A stretch of 64,000 nucleotides of DNA from Cyanodermella asteris. Its lineage: Eukaryota > Ascomycota > Lecanoromycetes > Ostropales > Stictidaceae. The position numbers were made by a program, and so were the translations under genes. The stretch is taken from positions 245,427 to 309,426 of the forward strand of contig UYJD01000014.1 in NCBI GenBank assembly GCA_900618795.1, given 5' to 3'. Shown here one piece after another: positions 10,749 to 22,200 of the stretch (position 1 is the stretch's first letter; each line of letters starts with the position of its first letter). The notes beneath the pieces were generated by a model. That model made no database searches, had not been told where the DNA came from, and saw only the letters and a list, made by a program, of their open reading frames with translations.

Positions 10749-12271
10749 ATGGGTTCCCAAGGTACGTCCCTGATTCCGTTCCAGCCTCCATTCGTGATGC
10801 AAAGAGAGAGGAATCGACCCAAATCGCCACAAGTCGCTTTCTGACCTGCTACTCGAACAGCTCCACCGGCTACTAACGAGAAGGAGTTCGCCACAGGGCG
10901 TGATGTACACGAGCAAGCGTCCCAGCCCGGTGTAGGACCAACTGCAAACACACCTCCAGCACCCGACGGCGGCAGAGCAGCATGGACTCAAGTATTTGCG
11001 AGCTGGTGTCTCATATTCAGCACCTTCGGTGAGTCTCCGACAGAGGACGAGGCTGCTCAAAGATTGCCACTTACCGGACAAACAGGCACAATCGTCATGT
11101 TTGGCGACTATCAGGCCTACTGAGCGTGGCACAATCTTCACGGAGTCCTCATCGAATATATCGTGGATAGGCTCGGTACAAACCCTCGCCTTCTTTTTCA
11201 CCGGTGCCCTGACAGGGCCTGTGTTTGACCGGGGCCAGCTTAAGCTTCTCATTGCCATCGGCGGCTTCTTGATCGTCTTCGGACACATGATGCTGTCGTT
11301 GTGCACCCAGTTCTGGCAGGTGTTGTTAGCCCAGGGATTCGTGATCGGTATCGGTGGTGGCTGTCTATTTGTGCCAGCACTGTCGGTCATTCAGCCATAC
11401 TTTACCACACGCCTCGGTCTTGCCCTGGGCGTGGTCGGCACAGGAAGCTCACTTGGCAGCATCGTGTTCCCTATCATTTTCATCAACTGTATCGACCGTG
11501 TTGGCTTCGCCTGGACGACGCGCATCCTGGGCTTCGTATCTCTGGCCACATTCGGTCCACCGCTGGCAATTTCCAAAATGCGAACTCGGCCTCCGGCAGT
11601 CAGAAAGCTCTGGGATGCCTCTGCACTTACCGACGGCAACTTTATGCTCTGCATCCTCGGCTGCTTTCTAGGATATGCAGGGACTCAGGCTGCTTTCTTT
11701 TACATTGTGTTCTTCGGAGAAGCCAATCACTGGTTTACCGGGAACGTGGCTCTATATCTGCTCCCCATCATCAACTCGACTGGAATTTTAGGTCGCGTCA
11801 TCCCAAACATGGTAGCCGATAAGATTGGACCCGTCAATGTGGTCATTCCAGGTATGTGCCCTCCACTCCATTCTGCGGGTCCGGAAGCTCATTCCCGATG
11901 CAGGTGCCATCATACTTGGCATCATCACCCTGTGCAACATTGCCGTCGTGAATGCGGCTGGGGTGATTTGTACCGCGCTATTTCTGGGTATAGTGTCCGG
12001 CATCTTCATCTCCATGCCACCGCTGTTGTTCATGTCATTGACCAAGGACAAATCCAAGCTTGGGGCTCGCGTAGGTATTGGCTATGCCTTCACAGGCCTC
12101 AGCGTCTTCATAGCTGGTCCGCCGACGGGAGCTATCCTGCAACACGACCCGTCACGATTGGACTGGAGAGCCGCCTGGACTTATGCCGGCGTGCTCCCGA
12201 TGGCCGCGTGCGTAGTGTTTTGCGTACTGAAGGCATGGCGAGGTGGTCTAAAGCTGTTGACCAAGGTCTGA
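10749..12271 (+). pseudogene. Monocarboxylate-type MFS transporter with a frameshift
   Basis: Four exons read as a fungal MCT/SLC16-like transporter: 10749-10761, 10861-11028, 11086-11851 and 11904-12271. The product begins MGSQ, then a polar leader ending PAPDGGRAAWTQVFASWC, the classic first-helix entry of the family. Later segments match the family: WIGSVQTLAFFFTGALTGPV, GTGSSLGSIVFP, and the second half LGARVGIGYAFTGLSVFIAGPPTGA. Exon 3 opens in the right frame with GTIVMFGDYQAY, then meets a stop at 11121. The expected continuation YERGTIFTESSSN lies in another frame, as if 2 nt were lost between Tyr and Glu. A distal acceptor at 11063 would bypass the stop but destroys the conserved FGxxQAYY segment. 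The gene is therefore broken or carries a sequence error. Confidence 0.72.
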
Positions 12272-12471
12272 TACAACACTGTATGCCATCTTCCCTCATC
12301 TGCCTTCATCCAGAAGTCATGTGCCACCAAAGAAAGATAGGCAAGCAAGCAAAAGTGGGAAATGACCCCAGCAGGAGCGAGCCGACGAACTGCAGGACTC
12401 GATGTACCAGAAACCATCATTTCAATGATTATTTTGCTTCTTAGGTTAACAAGTCATCGATTATCTTGACA

Positions 12472-13348
12472 TTACGCAGCCTCATCAAGCTCTTGCGAAC
12501 ACGATTGTCGCGTTCGTTTTGCGCCATTACCTGCCTGTTTCTGTCTCTTCGCCCAACGTAAGCCGCATGCATTGCAAAGCGTCTTAGGCCCGTCCGGCCC
12601 CTTGCGCCATTCGGGGCTCGAGACCGTGTCACACATACGACAGACGTGGTTCCTGACTGCCTTCTTCCTGTCGGCTCTTTTGATTGCGTCGCGTTTGCAA
12701 GCTCCCACGTATACCAGTGACGCTAGCGTAACTCCAGCTAAAGCTCAGTTGACTCGCTCTCCGTCGGCCATGCCCAGACCTATGAGCAACCCCACGGCAT
12801 CCAGGTGGGTTACGCATCGAGTAAGATCCGTCCCAATAAATGCGCCGTTTGAGCTGTCTGGGTTTATAAGCGCTGGCTGTTTAACTGGACGAAAGTCTTC
12901 CTCAGGATCGCCCCCAAGAGTGTGGCCGTCTGATTGGAGCAACGCCCCCTCCTCTTCCTTCCGGAGAGCCTGGATCCTTTTTTAGAAAGCATGATGTTGA
13001 GCATCTTCTACTCGAAGAAGCTGTCGATGATTGCTGCATGCCTGCTCGGATGCCGTTGGCTCGTCAAAACGAACCCGGGCAGAACCACCGTCGAGACGAT
13101 AACGAGATCGGATAGACTCGAAAATAATGTCCTCGTCGTCGGAGGTGCGTAGGCGAAGAAAGAGTCGTAAAAAAGCGCCCTGTCCTATGCAGATGGCATG
13201 AAAACTTCGTGACCAGACTGACAAAGTCGTCCGGGTGTATGTAACTTTTAAACAGCGTTCCGATGAGCTTGGCCGGTGGGTAGCCCGTCAGATTTTTCGA
13301 TGCATCGGACGCAAAGCTGATACGTCCCTCGGAGTCGAGGTGTGGAAC
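12472..13348 (-). pseudogene. White-Collar-2-like PAS/GATA transcription factor, broken
   Basis: Homology reads down the minus strand in successive pieces. From 13348, VPHLDSEGRISFASDASKNL, then LTGYPPAKLIGTLFKSYIHP and DDFVSLVTKF form a PAS fold. At an A/T run near 13168-13175 the frame must shift to continue with LRLRTSDDEDIIFES, which completes the PAS core. Around 12940-12745 lies LTRCVTHLDAVGLLIGLG, ending GERVN and a stop. At 12708-12472 a third frame gives a GATA zinc finger, CRMC then 18 residues then CNAC, with SPEWRKGP and [15 protein letters not shown] exactly as in WC-2. Functional WC-2 partners WC-1 in blue-light and clock signalling. No start exon was found upstream of the PAS. 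An unseen intron could explain one jump but not the one inside PAS. Confidence 0.7.
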
Positions 13349-15136
13349 AGTGCGGGTACTGCATCGCTTACTGTTCCCGGAGGCAGCGGAGGCAGCAATT
13401 GAGTACCTATGTGCTTACCTAGTACTGCCAGCCTTCTCTGACCGGCAGCGCTAGGCCGTTCTGCATCGAAAGGGAACGACGCGAATCGCAGAATATTTCA
13501 CAATGTCTCCATGGCCTTGTCAGGGAACGTAAAGCTCACGTGATCATGACAAAACGGGGTAGGCTAGTCACAAACTTGGGTATTTTCGACAGTAACTTCA
13601 ATCACCTTTTTAGTACACATGATGCGGCCTGACAGGACACGGTTCGTCATTCGGAGCTAGCGTCGTAGATCATACGCCAACGATTATAAGTCATCGCATG
13701 GCGAGTCTCGGCTTATGCAAAGTGCTCAGATGAAGCCTGATATCTATCGATCTGGAGTCCATCAATTGTAGGAGACAGCAACGACTGACGAGGAATTGAA
13801 GATCGATCGGAGCACATATCGAAGGGCTTGACGTAGGATGTGCAACTACTATAAGTTTTGCTTTTCCACCAGTCCAAATCCACCTGATTTGAGGGCGACC
13901 ATTCGGCTTGGAGCACCTTTCATTCCTGAGCTCTAGCATTCAGTCTCGACGGAGTCCAATTTTCTGAGCCCGTCTACCGCCGGTGGCGAATGCGAGAGCA
14001 GCCGACGCATCGTTGCGCAAGGAGCTCCCATCGCGGTGTCGCCGACGTTCGAGGCTCGACTAGCTGAGCGGTCGCAGGCCAATGTACCCTGACAAGGGCT
14101 CCAGACTGCCCTCACTTGAATGCTAATTCGGACGGATCTCGGTCCGTCGCTTCTTCAATGAAACAGCAGATAACAAGAGCACTCATCTTCGCTCGTAAGT
14201 GTTTTTTGGCCTTGAAATCAGTGATCGAATCGTCCTTTCCTTTCCTTATCGTCCCTCCCAGTGTACGTCCTGCCAGATACACACATCATGAGCGCTCGTC
14301 AGGGAAACCGTTCAAGAACCCATCCCCTTCGAAAGCACCGAGGTTTTGGGTAAGAGACCAATTTCGAAAGAGGCCGGCAGACAGGCGAAACCACGGATCA
14401 ACGCAGTCCCTCTCTGACCCGACGATTGGATAATCTTTTCCCCTGGAAAATCTTCGAAATCTTCAGAATCATCGTCCTCGTCGCTACGACTGTCGCCGAT
14501 CGGGTTGCCAGTGAACTCCAAAGCGAGTACGACCCAGCCATGTTTGACGTGCCCGCAGCCCTTGCCGCCAGTTGCGCCGAAGGTCAAATGGCCGTTTGTG
14601 GTCAGGTTGTGTGATACTTGTGCTGCGCTGGCGATGATGGCGGGATGAGGTGAGGTGACGTTTCCCTTTTATCGGATCTGATCGAGTCAGGGTTGGGTTT
14701 TCAACGGCAGAGGACGACTGCCAATACAACCGAGAGCATGATGTGGCATTACGAGGCTTCTCGAAGCCACGTAACCTACGACAATAAACCGTACCGGCGC
14801 TTGAATACATACGATCTTTGAGAAAAGTCAATTTTCCGATGCGAGACGTTCGAAGCCGTGGTGTGGTCGGAGGGGTTGACACGGTGCGCAGACAGCTTGT
14901 ACCGTGGAAGTACCCCGCTACCTAGACTACCAGGTCTTGGCTTCGCTGGGTCGTTATACATTGTGGTTGGGCCCTCGATGGACCTATGGTCCTTGGAAGG
15001 CTATAGTAGCAGTATGGCAGGCCCTCGATACGTGGCTACTATTACTGAGCGCTGGTGAGGCCGACCCAATTTCAATCGTAAGGTGGTCAAATTCAACGGT
15101 CATTCCGAACCGGGCACTCTTAATGTCACATTCGCG
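13349..15136. other. Gene-poor stretch, nothing recognised
   Basis: About 1.8 kb between the decayed PAS/GATA gene and cardiolipin synthase. Several frames of 60-130 codons overlap (for example 14312-14587 and 14484-14882 on the minus strand) without motifs or a consistent exon structure. No repeat or RNA gene was recognised. Confidence 0.4.
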
Positions 15137-16463
15137 TCACGACTTTCGTTCTGCCTGATTTCTCCTCTCCTCAATGTCCTTTTCGGATAGGATCTTGACT
15201 GCATCCTTGGTATACACGTAGCTTAGACCACTCCATATCGTGGTGGTTGCCACAAGGTATCTGTCGTGATGGTCACGTACAATCAGCAAACCGGGGTCAC
15301 ACGCGTCTCAAAATGGGAGAGACTTACTGCATCCCAACCAGCGCCATCTCAATGTTGGAGCCGTACCCAGTCAGCATAGGCATACAAACCGTCCAGCCAA
15401 TCAGCCCGAGTTGCAGAGCTGTATTGATTTTGCTTATGCCCGTCGGCTTCACCTCGGCGCTCGGGAGTGAGAAATCCCAGTATCTGGCAAATGTCTTGGG
15501 TGGCGGCAATGAAATATAGCGATAGTAAATAGCAGATATAGCCAGTCCGACATCGCGACCTATTATAATTGTGGCACACCAGACTGTCAAACAGTGACAC
15601 GTCAGCGTCTGTTATATTTCACAGATGCATTCATAGAGCATTTGCCAAGCAGCTTGAATATGGAGGAGCTATGGCTCACCTGGTAATACGCCTTTGACCG
15701 CCAAACAAACCGTCAGAACAGTCATAAGGGTTTTGTCGGCCATGGGGTCAATGACAGTGCCGACCACCGTCTGTTGCTTGAAAGTCCGTGCAATCCAGCC
15801 ATCAATGAGATCAGTGATGCCAGCATAGGCGAATAGGCCAATGGCCCAAGCATGGTAGTCGTGAAGGACGAGGTAGCCGATGACAGGCGTGGCAATGAGA
15901 CGAGAGAAGGTCAGAACGTTTGGGATGGTGTAAATGTTCTCGTGCGGAGTGAGGGATTTAACCCTTTGGAGTATTTTGGCGGTAGGTTTCTTTGGCGATT
16001 GAGGTGGTGGCGAGCTGCATCGGGTTAGTTGAGTGAGAACTGATAAATGGTCCAATTGTCCTTCATGTCTGAGCCTGGCCAGTATATTGTCTGCCGGTCA
16101 TCTCCGACTACAACTTGGAACAATTGCCTGAGCCGCGTCTTGGATATGAACAACGTACAGATGTTCATCTTGAACATCAGTTAAGGTACGAAATGAGAGG
16201 ACAGCTTACCTCGGCTTCGCCGGACCGCTCCTCTCATCGGAATACGACCTGGCAGGCTGCTCACGCGACACCAGTCCTGGCTCTGGCAAGCGCCCTGTAA
16301 GGCTTACCTGTAGCGGCGCACCTCCCTTCCACCGTAACCGCGAGCATCCGGAAGATCCAAAACAGCGTCTCAATGTTCCTTGTCGCATGTAGGCTCGTGC
16401 AAGAGCAGGCTGCCTGGGCACTGCCAGTGGTGCCAAGCGGCAGAGCAACGAGGCCGAACTCAT
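15137..16463 (-). CDS. CRD1: Cardiolipin synthase (CDP-alcohol phosphatidyltransferase), mitochondrial
   Basis: Joins CDP-diacylglycerol to phosphatidylglycerol to make cardiolipin in the mitochondrial inner membrane. Four exons on the minus strand: 16463-16210, 16014-15680, 15583-15328 and 15260-15137, giving 322 aa. All junctions are GT-AG and in phase. The first 60 residues (MSSASLLCRLAPLAVPRQPA...) are Arg-rich and non-acidic, as in a presequence. An in-frame ATG at 16499 would add 12 residues. The signature D-x2-DG-x2-AR-x8-G-x3-D-x3-D is complete: D152, D155, G156, A159, R160, G169, D173, D177. Exon 3 supplies IIIGRDVGLAIS and GLIGWTVCMPMLTGYG, typical of eukaryotic cardiolipin synthases. 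The first intron (195 bp) is longer than the others. Confidence 0.92.
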
Positions 16464-17948
16464 GGCATCCCTCCGGCAGTCGTTCCAGTCGGGGTTCAAC
16501 GGGCCGGGATGTCAGATACCGGTCAAGAAATAAGCGCGACGGCAAGTCAAAGGAAAGGTGTTGAAGACGCCGTGCAAAATACCGGCGTTGCGCGGAAAGA
16601 TATGGTCGTCTCATTACATGGACCGGCCCGCCAGCGAAAGTCAGCATAAGCTTTCCTGCCAAGGCTGATGCGAGGCTGGACGGAGCGCGGCTCTGTTTTA
16701 GCGGCGCCTCCTCCCGCACCGCCACACTCACTCACGCTCACACTCACACTCACACTCCCTGTCTCCGCACCCAAGAAGGATTTCTGCGGCCGACAACCTC
16801 CCCAAACACAATCATTGTACTTGCAATCCCCCTCCACAGAAGCTGCATTTTGCGTTTGCAACCGGACGGATTCAATTGGTCTGTCTGCGCTTCGCAAGCT
16901 TAGGTCCTCAAGCCATCTCCATGTTCGACAGCGGCATGGCTGCTTGGCTGAACACAAGCTCAAAAAGCTTATCGATGCATCATCTTCTGACACAAAAGCC
17001 GCACACGAGCCACCAGGGCTGCACCGACAGGGATCCTGCAGAAGTCTAAAGTTCCAAATCCATCTCGTGAACCTTTGGGCCCAGAAGCCATGCGATCATA
17101 CTTTTTGGAAAGTCAATGGTGCGACAAACTATATCTCGAACGTGCGTGTCCGGCTTTCTTCCGCTCACTATGAGCCATCAGCGGCCGCTATCCCTGCCCT
17201 GATGCTACCAAGCGGCGCCGAGGGCCGTCATGCACATCCGTTGACAAACATGGTGATACTGTTGCAAAGAACGGTGGAGACGATGCTTTGAGCTTGTAAT
17301 TCTCTCGTTGCTTAAATCATTCAGTGTTTTCCTTGGTCCACTGACGCCCATCTCACTACACAGTGTCTGGCCAAGTTCGCTGCGATCATTATCTACCAGG
17401 TAATCTTCTTCCGCCTCCATTATTCAGCGTCCATGCTGCAGTGTCCAACTTTTCGCTTCCATGCGATGCCTCATCAAAACTCTCGCCGATTTTCGCTCTC
17501 AGGCCTTGCAGCACCGTCATGTGGCTGGTATCAGAATTGCAACGGATTTAGTACCGATGCCGATCGGGTCGTGTTCGCGCTCGCTCAGAATTCTCGACCG
17601 CGGGCGCATCTGGCTTCAACAGACACCACAGTTATCCAAGAAATGCAATGCCTTCGCCTCACGGTCAAGAGACGTGCGTCCTGGATCGGCGTGGGGAGCT
17701 TTCAGGACTGCGTCCTGAAGCAGCCAGTCATGGCACGGGCGCAATCAGCAGCAACAGTTCGATGTCATGGCTTACTGCGGCCCGGTCAGACAATTCCCTC
17801 AGTCGGACGAACACAGACAGTCGACTTCGCACACCAGACTGATTTGGCAGGTCGTGAGCGTACCTCAAGGGCTTTTTTGATCGCGTGACACGACAGGATC
17901 TTCCAGCTCGCGCTGATCCGTTAACTTATAAGTGGCAATGCGCCCGTC
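16464..17948. other. Intergenic between cardiolipin synthase and WOPR gene
   Basis: About 1.5 kb holding the cardiolipin synthase promoter and the 3' region of the WOPR gene. A 207-codon plus-strand frame at 16668-17291 spans a CACACT microsatellite and has no domain-like composition. No gene was recognised. Confidence 0.45.
16722..16757. repeat. CACTCA/CACACT microsatellite
   Basis: Imperfect hexamer array reading CACACTCACTCACGCTCACA and continuing with three CACACT-like units. It lies about 260 bp upstream of the cardiolipin synthase start. Probably a simple sequence repeat in the promoter. Confidence 0.7.
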
Positions 17949-19241
17949 CTACTGGCTCTGCGCCTGTCCACCGTACGACTGTCTCGGACCCGCTGATAAC
18001 GGGCTTTGCAGCATATAGCCTTGGGTATGATCCTGTGCACTGTATCCACTTGTCAAGCTCGGCAGATTCTGCTGACTGGGAGTATGATACCCATGTCCAT
18101 TGGCTGTGCTCGGATAAGTTGGGCTCTGCATCGAGGATTGGCTGCTCCCTTGAGCATAGCCGGTCGGATTGGCGGTGGGTGCATAATGTCCTGCGGGTGC
18201 CCTGCTCATGCTTTGATCTTCCAGCTTGGTGACGGACTGAGGGGCTGCAGCGGGGGCACCCATGCTGCCAGCTCCAAGAGTCTGGTTCGCGCGGTAATTA
18301 TATGTCGGTTGAGGCAGCTGTGTCTGTCGTTTGTCATCTGTGAGCTGGCCTTGAGGCTGAGAAGCTTGCGGAGCACCGTAGTAGCTTCCAGCAGGCGCCA
18401 TTGGGGCATAGCTCTGCATACCCGTCGAATAAGCGGCTGAAGAATATGGCATACCTCCGTACAGGGGCATGCCACCAACGTTGCCATAGCCGGCCGCGTA
18501 CTGCGGTGGCAGCAGCGACCGCGTGGGGTCGGGATTGTAACCATATGCGCCATATTGGGCGCCCGCCAAGCCGTCATGATGCTCGTCACTAGTCTCGTCG
18601 AGAGGTGCTCTGAAGTTTTGACGAGCGACCAGGTCCTGACGAGGGTCGATGTTCATCAACCGAGGGTCGACTTGCGGAGTCTTGAGTGTGCCATTCAGCA
18701 CATCCTCGACTTTGTAGTATGAGACAAGATGGTGATGGACTCCATGGACATTGACGCTCATCGTTTTCTTGACGAGACCTTCTTCCTTGAAGCCGTAGGA
18801 ATCGACCAGGGATCCAATCAATGCTCGTATCTCTTCACGATTCTCGCCGTTGCGAGATGTGGGTGTCGTTGGTGATGTCGGCGATTGAGCGTCCTGGCGC
18901 GGATACGGCTCTCCCGGCCGGCTGGCACGCTTGTTACGCTTTGTTGCCCGCTTCTTCTCGCCTGGAGGAAATGGTTTTTCGAGCTCTCTATATACAAGGA
19001 AATTTCCGAGAATGCGCGAGGGACTCCATGGAACACCGTCCGTCCACCGTTTGATTCCTGAGGCATTCTCCTCGTATATGAAGACGTATCCGGACTTGAT
19101 TAATTGGCCTCGTTCGCGATCGTGAGGCCGGCGAGCAACGTGATGCAATGTGCCATTCAGGCAGGCTTCAAAGAGAACTAAAGCATCGCGAGCGCTAGAG
19201 ACGTAACCAAACCATGTCGGCTGGAGGGAGCTGTTTGACAT
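17949..19241 (-). CDS. WOPR-domain transcriptional regulator (Gti1/Pac2; Wor1/Ryp1/Sge1 type)
   Basis: Single-exon 430-aa protein. Residues about 8-100 form the first WOPR half (TWFGYVSSARDALVLFEACL, RRPHDRERGQLIKSGYVFIY, GIKRWTDGVPWSPSRILG, NFLVYRELEKPFPPGEKKR). Residues about 155-205 form the second half (SYGFKEEGLVKKTMSV, HHHLVSYYKVEDVLNGTLK). The two halves fold together into a DNA-binding domain. The remaining 220 residues are a Gln/Ser/Tyr/Gly-rich, probably disordered activation region ending RQSYGGQAQSQ. Homologues are master regulators: Wor1 of white-opaque switching in Candida, Ryp1 of the yeast phase in Histoplasma, Sge1 of effector genes in Fusarium. Spacing of the halves and the GVPWSPSRI motif favour the Ryp1/Sge1 branch over Pac2. 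The very long upstream region suggests elaborate control. Confidence 0.92.
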   Translation of the reverse strand: MSNSSLQPTWFGYVSSARDALVLFEACLNGTLHHVARRPHDRERGQLIKSGYVFIYEENASGIKRWTDGVPWSPSRILGNFLVYRELEKPFPPGEKKRATKRNKRASRPGEPYPRQDAQSPTSPTTPTSRNGENREEIRALIGSLVDSYGFKEEGLVKKTMSVNVHGVHHHLVSYYKVEDVLNGTLKTPQVDPRLMNIDPRQDLVARQNFRAPLDETSDEHHDGLAGAQYGAYGYNPDPTRSLLPPQYAAGYGNVGGMPLYGGMPYSSAAYSTGMQSYAPMAPAGSYYGAPQASQPQGQLTDDKRQTQLPQPTYNYRANQTLGAGSMGAPAAAPQSVTKLEDQSMSRAPAGHYAPTANPTGYAQGSSQSSMQSPTYPSTANGHGYHTPSQQNLPSLTSGYSAQDHTQGYMLQSPLSAGPRQSYGGQAQSQ

Positions 19242-22200
19242 GGTAGGTTGAGGGGCCCAAGAGAGGACGCCTCGAGAGAGGGACTGAACGCCGACTGGAC
19301 AAATATAGGGCGGAAAATCTCCTCAACGGCTTGACGACAGTGAAAGGCTGGGCGCTGATGATGTTGCTGAGGAAAGAGGTTACCGCGGATATGCGCTGTA
19401 GAAATCAAGTATTGAACTTGAGTTCCGCGGGCAAGGATCGTCGCCGATTGTGGCGCCAATGACTATAATGCGCTTGCGTCTGCGTTCAATCGAGCAAGGT
19501 GACGCTGGGTCGCTATGGTGGAACGAGGGGTCGATGAACAGCGGGCTGTGGTGCTTTCGGCGGTGCCTGGGTGGTGGAGCTGCGGGATGACAAGTAGAGT
19601 TTGGATGGAATGTTTCGGGACAACCTCAATCTATCAATGCCAGAGATGTTGCTCAGACGCCGACAGTCGAGCGCCGTGATTGCGAGAACAGGTGTCGGGA
19701 AAAGTCCGTGTGCCTGCCAGATCGTAGCGTGCGCAGCGGCAATGGTGCAAATACTGCAAGCTGGTCGTGCCTGCTGCGCTGCGTTCTCGTGTCGAAGAAC
19801 TTGGAAAGGGATCCAGGAAGGAGGCGGAAGGCGCGCCCGCGCTGTCTGCCTATGTAGTAGGTAGTATTGGCAGGTGCGATCAACACGGCTTTGCTCTGGC
19901 GAGACCTGTAAGTGGTCTGTGTGCGTCGAGCACAGTGCAGCACCAACCCTTCACACCCGACTCGACGCGATCACTGACGCTTGCGTGCTTCGTTTTCGCG
20001 CCAGCACGAGTGTCTCTGGTCGTGTCTTCTGCGCCGCGTATCTAAAGACCCGGCTTGGGCTGATGGCTCCCGCTCAGACGTGCAGATTTGGGATGCGCAT
20101 GTAAGCTACCTCCACGTCGGCCTGAAGCTATTGGTCAACCGAGGACTGTGCGAAGTTTCCCGGCAGAGGCTCGAAGGAAAAAGGGTAAGCCAGGGAGAGC
20201 AAGGTAGGATGCTCTGGTCCTGGTAAACGGCAGGCCATTATCACTTCTTCTACTGAACAGTACTCGATAATTGCGAGGTATGATGGACCGCTACTCCGCT
20301 AGCATGACGGCCAATGGACGGCTTCGCAGAGACCACCCATCCGACCTGACCTTACCAACCGCTCCATCTCCCCAGGCCAGTAATGGTTGCTGCAAAATTA
20401 CGCCCCTTCCATGCCCTCCCCTCTCTGAGCCTGCCTGTTCTCCAGCGTTGAGTGAACGCCTTCTGCGAATCGTCCCGCGGGACCCACTGAATGCGTACCT
20501 GAATCTGTCACCGGGGGCCCGACCATAGCGTTCTTTGGCCATATCGACGTTTTGTCCTGGCTCGGCTGTTTACAAGGTTTACAGTATGCAGTGGCGCCCT
20601 GCTGACACTCATGCTGTCTTTACGGCGGTTTGCAGCTCAGCTCACACCTTCCATGCACTGCCTGGCTTTTGCTTTCTTACCGGGGTCCTGGTAGTGCCTC
20701 AACTGAGACGGGAGGGTAATAGGATAAATTGGGACATGAGCAAGGCAGGCGGAGCAATAATATCAGTGTGCTTAGCGGATCGGAACTTCACAGGCAGGGA
20801 GAGGGGTCGTCGATCCGACACCGCCAATCTCTATTCGAAGCAGTTTGCGTGCTTGGATTGGAGCAGTTGGGGCCGAGGCACCCTCCACCAACAAGCCGTA
20901 TCATCTCGTGTCGACAACGCCGAAATACTGCTCTGTACAGACTTGGCACCACGGTCCCAAGATTACAGCTATTCCATGAGGTCTTCAGCGGCAACATCCA
21001 TTTCTAAACCGCCCCTCGACAGCATCTGTGGTGAACGCCGTCCGATCTCAACCTGTCTCGTTTGGTTCAACCAACGGAACCCTTTTGGTGCCATCGATGT
21101 CGTTCACAGCAAAATGCACAGATTCGTCCAACGCTTGTGCTGGCGGCGCCGGGAAGGCGAGAGGCACATCATTTGAGCTAAAGAATTTTCACTTTACTAG
21201 CTCTGCACGCTTGTTGCTCCCCTAGCTGGAGATCTTCAACGGCCGGTATCTGGTGGGAACCGGGCACAGGGTCAATGGCGGGCTCCGCCCAACGCGTCTA
21301 TCATCTCCAGGTGCATCCTCGCTCAGATTAACTTGCCGAAACTCAAGACCAGCTAGCCTTTTCCACTTCACGTGGGCTGTCTCACTACCGCTGCACTTAG
21401 CCATACAACAGGCAATGCTGCTGATGCGCAAGAGCGCCAAAGTTTACCCGGCTTGCGAATGGCTTCCGCCATCAAATTAGACCTTGAAGAAAAGCGAGCT
21501 TAGCTCGCAAAAATTTGTCGCGCGGTCGCGTGAGCCGCGAAGTGTTGCACGAGCACTCAGCTCCGCGTGCGTGAATCGACAGGTCTGGGAGGGGTACCTG
21601 TCCATGCCGGCAGTACAGAAGAAGATGAGCAACCAGCATTCAGCAGACACGGGCGCAAGCACATACCCAAGAGGGAGAACAATCGAGGGCAGCGGGCGCG
21701 GCAAGCACTGTGATATGACGAATTGCTCGAGGAGGTGGGTCTGTGGTCTGACTATGGATTCCTGGTTGCCGGTACGCCATCACTGCGGGTTGGAACCCAG
21801 CCCGCATTAGCTCGCTGCGTTGCTGGCTGCGCGCTGGACAAGTTCATCCCTTGGCTGCGTGAGTGCTTGGTCCACTCACGAGGCCAGCTAGACAACCATC
21901 GGGATGATGCACGCCCCGCCGAACCATCACCACCGACACGTCTATCTTACATTTATTACGGAGCACCTGACGGCCATCCTGTGTGCATCAGCCTCCTGGT
22001 CTTCCCGATCCCAGACTCCTCTTGCGACCATCGCCGCTGCGTTGCCCTGCTTGTCTGTACCCTTGATTGGACGCGGGGCCAAGCTCAGATCAGAAAGTGA
22101 ACGGAGGACACGGCAATGCCACTTACGCTGCCGCCGCGGAGTCTGGAGGTCCAGGCAGTAATATCACCAGAATGACTACTTTGCCACTGGGTCTCTCGAA

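Noticed and set aside
11063-11123. Alternative acceptor at 11063 to rescue the MFS frame
   Set aside because: It removes the in-frame stop but replaces the conserved FGxxQAYY segment with unrelated residues, so a frameshift is the better explanation.
14312-14587. Minus-strand frame with an acidic Asp/Glu run
   Set aside because: Reads plausibly for a few residues but matches nothing I know and has no supported start or splice context.
20535-21176. 213-codon frame in the WOPR upstream region
   Set aside because: Residue composition (many Cys, Arg, Ser, Trp) and lack of motifs or splice context point to chance.
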